Origin: Vampirovibrio sp041737375
GTDB lineage: Bacteria > Cyanobacteriota > Vampirovibrionia > Vampirovibrionales > Vampirovibrionaceae
NCBI RefSeq assembly: GCF_041737375.1
Contig: NZ_JBGSRV010000010.1
Location: forward strand, 372,001-436,000
Direction: 5' to 3'
DNA length: 64,000 bases
Made by a program: the position numbers and the translations under genes
Part shown: piece by piece, positions 35,242 to 43,673 of the stretch
How the letters are laid out: each line of letters begins with the position of its first letter
How positions within the stretch are numbered: the first letter of the stretch is position 1
Notes under the pieces: model-generated
Told to the model about the DNA's origin: nothing
What the model saw: the letters and a program-made list of their open reading frames with translations, nothing else
The model's database searches: none

Positions 35242-35643
35242 GTGTTGAGCAGAAATTGTGCCGTGCTTGCGGTAGCACTGGGACTGGCTTTAATGCCGGT
35301 TTACGTGGGGGCTACAGCCCTGAATCCTACCAAAGCCAACCCAAGTGGCCCCATGACCCGCAGCGGCAATAAAACCTGGCAAATCATAAGCTTCCCTTTA
35401 AGGCTGATGACAGGAGCCGCTGGCCTGGCCTTTGGGGCTATTGGCGGTGGCATGAAAGGCATTGTGCATACCGAAGAGGCCTTTGCCACCCAAACCTTTG
35501 GAGAGGCGGATAAAAACCCGTTGATGGTTCCGGTAGGACTGATTGGCACCTTGGCCGCTTTGCCGGTAGGCATTGCCACCGGCGTTCCGGTAGGGGCCGC
35601 TGAAGGCAGTGATTTAGGCTTCCGCCTGTGGGACCAGTTTTAA
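35242..35643 (+). CDS. Exported or membrane protein with glycine-zipper-like segments
   Basis: I do not recognise the family. A signal peptide (about residues 1-24, cleaving after VGATA) is followed by two Gly/Ala-rich hydrophobic segments. These are LMTGAAGLAFGAIGGGMKG, shown in part as AFGAIGGG, and LIGTLAALPVGIATGVPVG, shown in part as ATGVPVG. Such glycine zippers occur in outer-membrane or lipoprotein-like proteins. The start is GTG with AGGAG eight bases upstream. The gene is single, with its own terminator. Confidence 0.6.
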   Translation: MLSRNCAVLAVALGLALMPVYVGATALNPTKANPSGPMTRSGNKTWQIISFPLRLMTGAAGLAFGAIGGGMKGIVHTEEAFATQTFGEADKNPLMVPVGLIGTLAALPVGIATGVPVGAAEGSDLGFRLWDQF

Positions 35644-35697
35644 AAGCCGTATCTATTTTATTTAAGAAACAACGTTCTCTCTGATTACTAACCTCAT

Positions 35698-35728
35698 AAA
35701 AAGCCCTCTGTTTGTCAGGGGGCTTTTT
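35698..35728 (+). terminator. Terminator before the flagellar cluster
   Basis: A 13-bp stem with one G-T pair (35698-35710 with 35716-35728), a 5-nt loop and T-rich 3' arm closes the preceding gene. Confidence 0.85.
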
Positions 35729-35950
35729 GCGTTAAATCCAAAACAGTTTAAGAGGCCAGTATTTCAACCACCAGCATGGCCCCATCAATTCACCTACTAG
35801 GATTGCTCTCCACCAGATAGGGGATCTTCTCTTTCTTTTCCTCAACTTTTATTTCCGCTTTGCCGAAATGGAGAACAAGCGCCATTGCGATCGGCCCAAA
35901 ACCGAGCATTATTTCAACAATGCGCCTTGAAACCATAAGGAAAGCGGCCC
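35729..35950 (+). other. Leader region of the flagellar cluster
   Basis: There is no convincing coding frame. A pyrimidine-rich block lies at about 35825-35850. I searched for sigma-28 and sigma-54 promoter patterns and saw none I would defend. Transcription of the flagellar run probably starts here. Confidence 0.35.
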
Positions 35951-36652
35951 ATGGAACTGCAAGGTTACGTTTACGCCAACGATGGCATGACTATCTCCAT
36001 CAAGGCCATGCACACCCAAATGTCCATGCTCAACGTGCATACGGACAACATTGCCAGCTATGGCGTTCCGGGATACCAGAAAAAAAGCCCGGTCATCACC
36101 TCCTTTGCGGAAATTTTAGGCCCCAATTCGCTCGATGAAGCAACCAGTACCGAAATCGGCAGGCTGCGACGCTCAGGCAACCCCTTAGATATCGCCCTGA
36201 ACACGCCGGGTTATTTCCAAAAACTCAACGCTTATGGCGGCGTGGACCTAACCCGTGATGGCCGTTTTCACGTTGATAAGGACGGCTACCTGAAAGCGCT
36301 GGATGGCAAACGGATTTTATCAGCAGCGGGCTTGCCGGTGCGCTTTCCCATGATCCCGGATGATTTGGAGAAAAAAGTCAAAATCAACCCCAACGGCGAA
36401 GTGCAGTTGTATGACACTCGCAACGGAAACCTCATTTCGGTGGCCACCATCGGGGTTGCCAACGAGCAAGGGGCCGCCGCCGGAGAAGTGGATATGAAAC
36501 AAGGCTACGTGGAAGATTCCAACGTGATGCTGCAAGACGAATACATGGCCATTATGCCCCTGCGGCGCGAATTTGAAGCCAACCGACAAATGTTTATCGT
36601 GCAAAACGACAACCTGTCCAGAATGATCCAGGAACTGGGCAGAACTCAGTAA
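35951..36652 (+). CDS. flgF: Flagellar basal-body rod protein, FlgF/FlgG type
   Basis: The 233 residues show the rod/hook family plan. The N-terminal helix with AMHTQMSMLNVHTDNIASYGVPGYQ, shown as HTDNIASYGVPGYQ, is the rod motif. A middle domain includes LTRDGRFHVDKDGYL, and the C-terminal helix ends in a MQELGR-like sequence (FIVQNDNLSRMIQELG). It is secreted through the flagellar export apparatus. FlgF is inferred because a second, FlgG-like copy follows. The start has AAGGA about ten bases upstream. Confidence 0.82.
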   Translation: MELQGYVYANDGMTISIKAMHTQMSMLNVHTDNIASYGVPGYQKKSPVITSFAEILGPNSLDEATSTEIGRLRRSGNPLDIALNTPGYFQKLNAYGGVDLTRDGRFHVDKDGYLKALDGKRILSAAGLPVRFPMIPDDLEKKVKINPNGEVQLYDTRNGNLISVATIGVANEQGAAAGEVDMKQGYVEDSNVMLQDEYMAIMPLRREFEANRQMFIVQNDNLSRMIQELGRTQ

Positions 36653-36690
36653 TTCCAATTGAATACCAATCCAATTTTAGGGAGTTACCC

Positions 36691-37395
36691 ATGCTTGACG
36701 TAATTATGAGACTGGCAGCCAACAACGCTGGCAAACAGTTCCAGTCGCTAGGCGCCATTTCCAACAACATTGCCAACTTTAACACCACTGGCTACAAGGC
36801 CCAGCGCTTTGAACAATACCTGACCAGCGATGACCGGATGGAGAACTCCCTGCGGGTAGACGCCAGCAAAGGCTTAGCCATGATCACCAAGCGGGAACTG
36901 GATGTTTCCATAGACGGATTTGGCTATATTCCAGTCACCCAGCCGGATGGGGTGGTGGCCTACACCCGAGATGGCAGCTTTGCCCTGAACAGCGAAGGCA
37001 TCATCGTGACCAACCGGGGCGATATTGTGGCTGATGGCATTAAAGTGCCCATCAATTACGAAAACATCCAGATTCAAAAAGACGGTGAAGTGCGGGTGAA
37101 AGTCACCGGCAGCCAAACCTTTCAACCCATCGGGAAAATCACCATGGCCCGGTTCGCAAACCCGGAAACGCTTAAAAGCCTGGGCTACAACAAATTAACC
37201 CCCACCCCAGAATCCGGCCAACCCATGGTGGACACAGAAAGCAAAATCAGCCAAGGCACACTGGAGCGCTCCAACGTCAGTATCCACGGACAAATTGACC
37301 AGATACTACGCCTGAACGCCTCTCTTATTTCTAACATCAGAATTATCAAATTTGCCGACGATCTGTATCGTCAATCCGTCAACCTGAAGCAGTAA
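36691..37395 (+). CDS. flgG: Flagellar distal rod protein, FlgG type
   Basis: The 234 residues have the N-terminal motif GAISNNIANFNTTGYKAQRF, shown as SNNIANFNTTGYK. The DGDF-like YTRDGSFALNSEG block and C-terminal heptad-rich helix follow. It is close in size and design to the previous gene but clearly diverged. FlgF versus FlgG assignment between the two is tentative. AGGGAG is ten bases before the ATG. Confidence 0.8.
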   Translation: MLDVIMRLAANNAGKQFQSLGAISNNIANFNTTGYKAQRFEQYLTSDDRMENSLRVDASKGLAMITKRELDVSIDGFGYIPVTQPDGVVAYTRDGSFALNSEGIIVTNRGDIVADGIKVPINYENIQIQKDGEVRVKVTGSQTFQPIGKITMARFANPETLKSLGYNKLTPTPESGQPMVDTESKISQGTLERSNVSIHGQIDQILRLNASLISNIRIIKFADDLYRQSVNLKQ

Positions 37396-37415
37396 GCAAT
37401 TAAAGGGGTTTCGCC

Positions 37416-37763
37416 ATGGATTTCGTGGGCAACTCACTGGATTTATCTCTTCATTATTTAACCGCCATTTCCGCCAAACAAAAACTAACCAGCGCCAATA
37501 TCGCCAACGCTCAAACACCGGGCTACACCGCACGGGAAATGAGTTTTGCCGAAGTGCTGAAAACGGAAAACCCCTTTGAAACCGACTTGTCTCAACGCAT
37601 GGGCAGCAAGCTGAGTGAAATGAACAACAACAGCGGTTTGCCAGTGGACTTGCAAAAAGAGCTGGTGGAAATGCAGAAGAACCTGTTGTTCTACAGCATG
37701 ACCACCCGCCGGGCGGCCAGTGTATTCAACTCCCTTAAAAATGCCACCCAGGTAGGCCGCTAA
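37416..37763 (+). CDS. flgB: Flagellar proximal rod protein FlgB
   Basis: The 115 residues fit FlgB. The rod motif SANIANAQTPGYTAREM follows a helical start, with a short variable middle and the C-terminal YSMTTRRAASVFNSLKNAT helix. AAGGGG is eight bases upstream. In most bacteria flgB is immediately followed by flgC; here a membrane protein gene intervenes. Confidence 0.92.
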   Translation: MDFVGNSLDLSLHYLTAISAKQKLTSANIANAQTPGYTAREMSFAEVLKTENPFETDLSQRMGSKLSEMNNNSGLPVDLQKELVEMQKNLLFYSMTTRRAASVFNSLKNATQVGR

Positions 37764-37829
37764 AAAATAGGGTCGATAAAAAAGCAGGCCGGTCAAAAAA
37801 GCGAAAAACCAAAGAGGCTGATTTCAAAC

Positions 37830-38354
37830 ATGGCGCAACGCACTCAACAGGCTGGCAAACCCTTCCAACCCTTTTTAAAGGTGCTGGATGGCAAAACCAC
37901 GCAGTTAAAAAACCCGTGGCGCCGATACTTCGCCAAAGGGATCGACAGCCTGATAGTGACCCTGATTTGCGCGCCCCTGTTTTTGATTTTCGAAACTCCA
38001 TTTTCAGGAATCGGGTTCAACCAACCGGTCAGCGAAGGGGCTTACAACGTGCTGATGGTGCTGCTATTTACCCTGGCCTTGATTGTGTACGACAGCGTTT
38101 TACTAGCCACCTGGGGCACCACGCCCGGTAAAAACAGCATGAGCCTCAGGGTATGTAATGCCCAGGGCAGGCCCTTACATTGGGAACAAGCCATCACCCG
38201 GTCAATCTGGATAAATGGCCTACTGAGCCTCTGCTCACTGATTCCATTGCTCCCCATCATTTTGATGGTGTACCAGAAACAACGCCTTTGCCGAACCGGC
38301 TTTACCAGTTGGGACGCCCCGGAAGAGGTACTGGTCTACCGGGTTTCACCCTGA
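37830..38354 (+). CDS. RDD family membrane protein
   Basis: This 174-residue protein has three to four hydrophobic helices. The RDD signature is present in altered form: RRYFAKGIDSLIV near residue 31 and TTPGKNSMSLRVCNAQGRPL near 105 (shown as TTPGKNSMSLRV). RDD proteins are poorly understood inner-membrane proteins, some linked to ion transport. Its position between flgB and flgC on the same strand suggests co-expression with the basal body, but a functional tie is inference. Confidence 0.8.
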   Translation: MAQRTQQAGKPFQPFLKVLDGKTTQLKNPWRRYFAKGIDSLIVTLICAPLFLIFETPFSGIGFNQPVSEGAYNVLMVLLFTLALIVYDSVLLATWGTTPGKNSMSLRVCNAQGRPLHWEQAITRSIWINGLLSLCSLIPLLPIILMVYQKQRLCRTGFTSWDAPEEVLVYRVSP

Positions 38355-38399
38355 TTTACCACTTTTCAAAGCAAGCATTCAACTTAAGGAATCCATGAC

Positions 38400-38846
38400 A
38401 TGACATTATCAGGATCGCTGGATATTTCAGTACAGGGCCTAGGTGCCCAATCCGAACGGATGAAGGTGCATGCCAACAACATCGCCAACGTCAACACCCC
38501 TTACTATGAACGCAAAATTCCAGTACTGGCCGAAAACTACCAGGTGTCTTTTCAGGATGTGATTGCCAGCATGCGGAAAGGCATTATTACCACCGGTGTT
38601 TCTTATGGTCCCGGCGGCACTTTAATGGCAGGCGTGGTGGCCGATAAAACACCCGGCAAGCGTATTTATGAACCCGGTCACCCGGAAGCCGACAAAGATG
38701 GTTATGTCACCTTGTCCAACGTCAACCCCATGACCGATATGGCCGATGCCTTCAACACCTCTCGGGTTTTTGAAGCCAACCTGGCCGTCATTGGCGTGGT
38801 TAAAAACATGGCAAACAAAGCACTGGAAATTGGCCGGGGTAGCTAA
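38400..38846 (+). CDS. flgC: Flagellar proximal rod protein FlgC
   Basis: The 148 residues carry the N-terminal motif VHANNIANVNTPYYERKIPV, shown as NNIANVNTPYYERK. The family block DGYVTLSNVNPMTDMADAFNTSRVFEAN is present (shown here as GYVTLSNVNPMTDMA), with a C-terminal helix. AAGGAATCC is about eight bases before the start. It is near normal length (about 138). Confidence 0.95.
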   Translation: MTLSGSLDISVQGLGAQSERMKVHANNIANVNTPYYERKIPVLAENYQVSFQDVIASMRKGIITTGVSYGPGGTLMAGVVADKTPGKRIYEPGHPEADKDGYVTLSNVNPMTDMADAFNTSRVFEANLAVIGVVKNMANKALEIGRGS

Positions 38847-38882
38847 AAGCTAACGGCTTAAGCCAAAAGGAATGAACAAACC

Positions 38883-39554
38883 ATGACAATCTCTGGAATT
38901 TCGGGAAGCGGCATGATGGCAGGTGGCGGTATTGAAGCCATTGAAAGCCGCATGCGCCAGATTGAAGGCATGATTAGTGCCGTACGAGGCCCACAACCCG
39001 CAGGTTCCCCAAGCGCACCCACCCTCCCCGCGGATCCGCTTTCCGATGCCAAACAACCCCGGCCTTTCCAGTTTTTCCTCAAACAAGCGGCCACCCAACA
39101 AAATGGGGCCTTACCCAACCTGAAAGCCACGGCTGGAAACAACCAGAACGCAGAGGCCTTTCAGCCCCTAGTGCAACGTTTGGGCGCTCAGTTTGGGGTA
39201 GATACCAAATTGATTAACGCGGTCATTCAGCAAGAATCGGGCTTTAACCCCCATGCGGTTTCTAAAGCCGGGGCAAGCGGCCTAATGCAATTAATGCCCG
39301 GTACCGCCAAACAACTGGGCATTAACAACCCTCAAGATCCCGCCCAGAATCTGGAAGGCGGGGTGCGCTATTTAAAAGGGCTGCTCAACCAGTTCAACGG
39401 CAATATTCCTCTGGCGCTGGCCGCCTATAACGCGGGACCGGGCGCCGTTGCCAAGCACAAAGGCATTCCCCCTTACAAAGAAACCCAGAATTACGTCCGC
39501 AACATTCTATCCATGTATCTGCAAGCCAAGCAGTCGGACAGCCCCACCAGTTAA
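38883..39554 (+). CDS. Lytic transglycosylase (SLT domain)
   Basis: It cleaves peptidoglycan glycan strands. The 223 residues consist of a low-complexity N-terminal part (1-95) and an SLT domain. The catalytic Glu is in VIQQESGFNP, followed by GASGLMQLMPGTA and AAYNAGPGAV. There is no classical signal peptide, so export may go through the flagellar apparatus, fitting a FlgJ-like role in opening the wall for the rod. Its location between flgC and fliE supports this. Confidence 0.88.
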   Translation: MTISGISGSGMMAGGGIEAIESRMRQIEGMISAVRGPQPAGSPSAPTLPADPLSDAKQPRPFQFFLKQAATQQNGALPNLKATAGNNQNAEAFQPLVQRLGAQFGVDTKLINAVIQQESGFNPHAVSKAGASGLMQLMPGTAKQLGINNPQDPAQNLEGGVRYLKGLLNQFNGNIPLALAAYNAGPGAVAKHKGIPPYKETQNYVRNILSMYLQAKQSDSPTS

Positions 39555-39583
39555 CCTGAATTCCCGATGAACGGAGCATTTTT

Positions 39584-39904
39584 ATGAAAATCGGCCAAAT
39601 TCCCAGCTTTTCCATGACCCAAGGGGTGAAAAACCCCTTTCAGGCCAGCATGCCCAAACTGCAACTGGATTCAGCGGTTCAAAAACCCAACTTTCAGGAT
39701 GCCATTGTGAATAGTTTGAACCATGTGAATGAAGCCGCCCAGGTTCCCGATGCCCTGATGCATGACGCCATGACCACCGGCGGGGTGGATGTGCATGATG
39801 TGATGGTGGCCAACGCCAAATCGGAACTGCTGATTAGCATTACCACCCAGGTGGCCACCAAAGTGATACAGGCTTACGATAAAATCCTGCAAATTCAGAT
39901 TTAA
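39584..39904 (+). CDS. fliE: Flagellar hook-basal body protein FliE
   Basis: The 106 residues show the C-terminal FliE pattern: VDVHDVMVANAKSELLISITTQVATKVIQAYDKIL, cited as DVHDVMVANAKSEL and KVIQAYDKIL. It links the MS ring to the rod. CGGAG is ten bases before the ATG. A 259-bp gap separates it from fliF. Confidence 0.92.
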   Translation: MKIGQIPSFSMTQGVKNPFQASMPKLQLDSAVQKPNFQDAIVNSLNHVNEAAQVPDALMHDAMTTGGVDVHDVMVANAKSELLISITTQVATKVIQAYDKILQIQI

Positions 39905-40014
39905 TAGTCCGAATTTATAAAGCCAAAGTTAATACGGCAATGGGCGCGTTCCGCTTTGGGGTGGCCCACCTCACCACTTTAGGTTGCGAAACCGCAAAAG
40001 CGGATTAGGCTTAA

Positions 40015-40037
40015 AAAATGGAAAGCTCCTCCATTTT
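40015..40037 (+). terminator. Weak hairpin between fliE and fliF
   Basis: An 8-bp stem (40015-40022 with 40030-40037) with a 7-nt loop ends in TTTT. It may reduce read-through between the rod genes and fliF. A smaller CCGC-AAAA-GCGG hairpin lies about 25 bases before it. No other feature was found in 39905-40163. Confidence 0.45.
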
Positions 40038-40163
40038 CAGGAAGTTCGGGGCTGGAAGATCCACCAGCCAACCGATAAAAGCCACAGCCGTTTCACCGTA
40101 AGATAGAAATGGCTGATTGTAACCTTAAGCGGCCCTATTGGATTCAGGAAGCAGAAATAACCC

Positions 40164-41849
40164 ATGCCTCCCCAAATACAAGCCATTATGCAAGATAAAA
40201 GAATGCTGGCCATTATTGCCGGCATTTTGGGCTTGATACTCATTGTGGCCGTAGTCTTAATCGTCATAAACAATGCCCCTAAAAATCCGGGGGAAGAAAA
40301 ATTGGGCGACCCCATAGAGTCCCGTAAACTGGCCTTGGTGACCAGCACCGGCAAAGCCATTGAAATTCAGGCGCTACTGGCCCGAGAAAACATTCGCCTG
40401 GAATCCACCGGAGAGGGCGATAAAGTGACTTTGCTGTTTGAAAAAGGCACCACCAAAAACGAACGGGATCGGGCCTTGATCACACTGGTACAATCCGGGC
40501 TGATGGATAAGCATGTGGGGTTAGAAGCCTTTGACAAAGGGGATTTAACCGCGTCTCGAGAAGAAAAAAGAATTAAACTCATTCGCTCTCAGCAAGGGGA
40601 AATTGCCCGCCTGATTAAAAAAATTGATCCCATTGAGGATGCCTCCGTTAATATCGCCATTCCCGAACAAACCCTGTTTCGCAGCGAAATACAGCCTATG
40701 TCGGCCACCGTACAAGTCACCATACCCAGTGGCACCCGACTGAGCAAGCCCAAGATAAAAGCGATCACCAACCTGGTGGTGGGCAGCCTGCAAGGACTGG
40801 ACTCTTCTCATGTAACCGTTACCGATACCAACGGCAACACCTACAGCAGCGTGCTGGATAATGGAACCGAAATCAACGAAAAAATTGAGGAGCAGGACAG
40901 CTACATGCAGCAAAAGGTGGCCACCCAACTGGATCGGTTGGTGGGCACCGGCAACTATGTAGTAACAGTCAGTACCGAAGTACGTCAAGCCGCCAAAGAA
41001 ACCATGACGCAGGAATTTGATCCCCAAGGGGCAGTGGTTAGCACCAAACAGGCGTTTAACGAAAATTTGAATTCAAATGGAACAGGCCCCGCCGCCGGTG
41101 GCCCCACCAGTAGCTTTCTGCCCAACTCACTGCATTCGGCGGTGATTGGCGGTAAAAATAACAAAGATTACAACCGCAACGGGGTGGAAGTGGCCTACAG
41201 CAACTCCAAAACCCAGTGGGTTGAAACCAGGCCGGTGGGCATGATTGAAGATATTTCCATTGCGGTGACCATTGATGCCAACCACTTTCCGGGGGGCATG
41301 AGTGTGAACGAACTGCAGGTTTTGCTCGCCAAAGCGGCCAGCCCCAAAATGCGACCGGAAAACGTGAGCATTGCCCGCAGCGACATGCAAAAATTTGCAC
41401 CGGCAAGCGCTTCCGGCTCAGACGGTATGGATGGCGGGGGCAGCGGCACTAGCGGTAACCTGTCCTGGATTTACTGGGCGGGAGGCGCGGTACTGCTTTG
41501 TTTGCTGGCCATTGTGTTGCTGAATATGCAAAAAGGCGGTCAAAAAATCCCGGAAGAGGCCATGGTTCATGCCCAGCAGGAACTCCAACAGTTACGAGAA
41601 TTCGCCAACCAGCAGCAGGCCCAATTACAGGCCACCCAGCAACAAACGCAAATGATTCTGGAAGCCCAGCAAAAACAAATGCAGCAGGCTCAGGCCCTTG
41701 AAAACACCGTGCTGGAATCTCAACGGCGCATTGCCACCAGCGGCGGCATCCAGCAAACACTGGAATCGTTCAAAGACGTGGTATCCGAAGAAGATTTGGA
41801 AGATGATACGCTGGATTTAGAAATTAAAAGCTGGATTGAATCTTCTTGA
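40164..41849 (+). CDS. fliF: Flagellar MS-ring protein FliF, divergent, with Gln-rich tail
   Basis: FliF forms the MS ring in the inner membrane. The 561 residues have a helix at about 14-36 and ring-building motifs. The latter include DPIEDASVNIAIPEQTLF (shown in part) and VTIPSGTRLSKPKIKAITNLVVGSL, where IKAITNLVVGSL corresponds to the conserved IxxLVxxSV block. A second helix lies at about 432-452. The cytoplasmic tail has an unusual Gln-rich coiled coil (about 460-525) before an acidic end (EEDLEDDTLDLEIKSW) that would be the FliG-binding segment. Two unknown proteins rather than a clear FliG follow. Confidence 0.88.
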   Translation: MPPQIQAIMQDKRMLAIIAGILGLILIVAVVLIVINNAPKNPGEEKLGDPIESRKLALVTSTGKAIEIQALLARENIRLESTGEGDKVTLLFEKGTTKNERDRALITLVQSGLMDKHVGLEAFDKGDLTASREEKRIKLIRSQQGEIARLIKKIDPIEDASVNIAIPEQTLFRSEIQPMSATVQVTIPSGTRLSKPKIKAITNLVVGSLQGLDSSHVTVTDTNGNTYSSVLDNGTEINEKIEEQDSYMQQKVATQLDRLVGTGNYVVTVSTEVRQAAKETMTQEFDPQGAVVSTKQAFNENLNSNGTGPAAGGPTSSFLPNSLHSAVIGGKNNKDYNRNGVEVAYSNSKTQWVETRPVGMIEDISIAVTIDANHFPGGMSVNELQVLLAKAASPKMRPENVSIARSDMQKFAPASASGSDGMDGGGSGTSGNLSWIYWAGGAVLLCLLAIVLLNMQKGGQKIPEEAMVHAQQELQQLREFANQQQAQLQATQQQTQMILEAQQKQMQQAQALENTVLESQRRIATSGGIQQTLESFKDVVSEEDLEDDTLDLEIKSWIESS

Positions 41850-41964
41850 ATGAAGCCCCAAAACTCCCTTGGTGGCAGTATTTATTCCTGAAATCATAAA
41901 ACCCTGAAAATCCGGTTCTGATTTTTTATCCATCAACCCCGAGCAGAGTGAAGCGAGCACTGAT

Positions 41965-42483
41965 ATGAGTCAACCTTTATTTCATTCCGAGCAATTGGCC
42001 ACAGAGTGGGCTTCTCGAATCTGTGATCGGTTGGTGGAAATTGGCGTTTCTCAATCTGAAATTGAGGAAACCAGAACCATTATTTTTGCCTTCACTCGCA
42101 TTGCCGCCAATGAGTTATCCCAAAATCGCAGCATTCAATTGCCTTACACGGATACACCCTTTGTGGTGGACGCCAGCCATGCCCAGCAGATCATCGATTT
42201 ATTTTTAAGAGGCGTCAACCATTCCTCTAAAAAACTGCGCGATTCCGGCTTGGCATGGGAGGCTCGAAAAGTGATTCTGGAAGCGCTGGCCTGGAAATTG
42301 TTTAATCTGGCCAAGCTGCTGGTGGGCTTTATGCACGTTCCCAATCCCGCTTTCCCAGGCAACATGACCAACAGCCCCAAAGAGCTGCAAATGCTCATGA
42401 AGCAAAGCGCGGAAACCCTGCTTAAAGAAGAAACCACCGGCACCAAAGGAGCCTCGGTACCACAGCCCTGGAATCGCAATTAG
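41965..42483 (+). CDS. Unknown protein in the flagellar cluster, related to its neighbour
   Basis: I recognise no domain in these 172 residues, which look all-helical and soluble. By eye it aligns along most of its length with residues 1-150 of the next protein. Shared patterns are RL-x3-G-x5-E, a SEL/NEL-x5-IQL block, D-x4-A-x3-(I/V)-x-LF-x2-GV, and AK-x2-V. The two are thus probably paralogues or a duplicated domain. It sits directly after fliF, where fliG is expected. There is no clear ribosome site. Role unknown; a motor or export adaptor is a guess. Confidence 0.65.
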   Translation: MSQPLFHSEQLATEWASRICDRLVEIGVSQSEIEETRTIIFAFTRIAANELSQNRSIQLPYTDTPFVVDASHAQQIIDLFLRGVNHSSKKLRDSGLAWEARKVILEALAWKLFNLAKLLVGFMHVPNPAFPGNMTNSPKELQMLMKQSAETLLKEETTGTKGASVPQPWNRN

Positions 42484-42554
42484 CCTTTAAACACCGGTTG
42501 CGTTGTAAACATTGATTTTGGTTCATTCAACAACAGGCACCCAATAAACGGCCC

Positions 42555-43673
42555 ATGAGTAATTTTAACGAAGAAGCCATTTTAGAGCAGGCCAACCAGT
42601 TGGTTTACAGCCGTTTGCAAAATTATGGGCTAACCCCGGAAGAGGTGGAAGGGTACGCTCAATTTGTGGCCAGTTTTAACAGTGTGGCTATTTCGGAACT
42701 GGCTAAGGAACCCGGCATTCAACTTCAGGAAGACGCCGATCCCATTCCGCTGGATGACGCCACCGCCTCGCAAACCGTTTCTCTGTTTGGAGAAGGCGTA
42801 CTCTACAGTATATTGCGTTGCCGGGAGCACAATATTGGGAATGAGCTGGCGGAACAATTGACCCAGCAAGTGGCCATGCACATTTATGAGCAAGCCAAGC
42901 AAGTGGTGGCCGCCACCCACGGGCAGGAACATACCCCTGAATTTCAATTCAACCACGAGCAACAGGTCGAGTTTATCACCCAAGGGGCCGAAAGCGCCCT
43001 GGTTCATTATATTGACGAATACGAAAAAGCATACGGTCCCATTCACCCGGAACCCGAATTGGAACTATCAGCCGCAGAATCTTCTGAAACGCCACAAACA
43101 GAATTGATGGGGAATGAGCCTGAGTCGTCAGCAGGCATAACCCCTCCTATGCCTCCTACCGGCGCCCCAAACACCCCCCTGAAAAACCATGAAAAATACG
43201 CGGCGGTTTCTTTGATGTTAACCACCTTAACGGCCAGTCAGCGGGCTAAACTGCTCCATAATTTTAACCCGGCAGAAAAAGAGTTAATTGCCTTTTACAG
43301 CTATCCCCAACATGTGGAGCAGCATTTAGACATTGATCAGGTGGAAGCGCATTTAAAAAAACTGAAAGCCCTGTTTAACAAAAGAGCCCGAAAGAGTTCT
43401 CAGGCCTCCAGCCAACGAATCACCGCGCTGATTGGGCTGATTTCCGCTCAAAAACTGCTATCATGTGTAAAAGAGGAGCGGGCGGTGGTAAAGCGATACC
43501 TGATGGCCCACCATCCAGAACTGGCCAGCCAGCTGGAACAGGATTCATCCTTGACGCAAACGGTTCCACCACTATCACCCCGGCTGGCGGAAATTATTTA
43601 TCATCACCTGGCCAAACGACTGGATCCAGAACGGCAGCAACGCCTTTCGAATGAGGGGAGCCAATCGCGATGA
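42555..43673 (+). CDS. Unknown two-domain flagellar-cluster protein, possible divergent FliG
   Basis: The 372 residues contain an N-terminal domain (1-150) related to the preceding gene product. A Pro/Glu-rich linker (about 160-215) and a helical C-terminal domain follow. The latter begins EKYAAVSLMLTTLT and continues with LLHNFNPAEKELIAFY and LDIDQVEAHLKKLKALF. That spacing recalls the FliG N-terminal domain (A-x-LL-x-L ... P-E-E ... V-x2-VL-x2-F). No FliG C-terminal torque domain is visible. It overlaps fliH by ATGA, so it is translationally coupled to the flagellar genes. FliG identity is a hypothesis only. Confidence 0.6.
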   Translation: MSNFNEEAILEQANQLVYSRLQNYGLTPEEVEGYAQFVASFNSVAISELAKEPGIQLQEDADPIPLDDATASQTVSLFGEGVLYSILRCREHNIGNELAEQLTQQVAMHIYEQAKQVVAATHGQEHTPEFQFNHEQQVEFITQGAESALVHYIDEYEKAYGPIHPEPELELSAAESSETPQTELMGNEPESSAGITPPMPPTGAPNTPLKNHEKYAAVSLMLTTLTASQRAKLLHNFNPAEKELIAFYSYPQHVEQHLDIDQVEAHLKKLKALFNKRARKSSQASSQRITALIGLISAQKLLSCVKEERAVVKRYLMAHHPELASQLEQDSSLTQTVPPLSPRLAEIIYHHLAKRLDPERQQRLSNEGSQSR

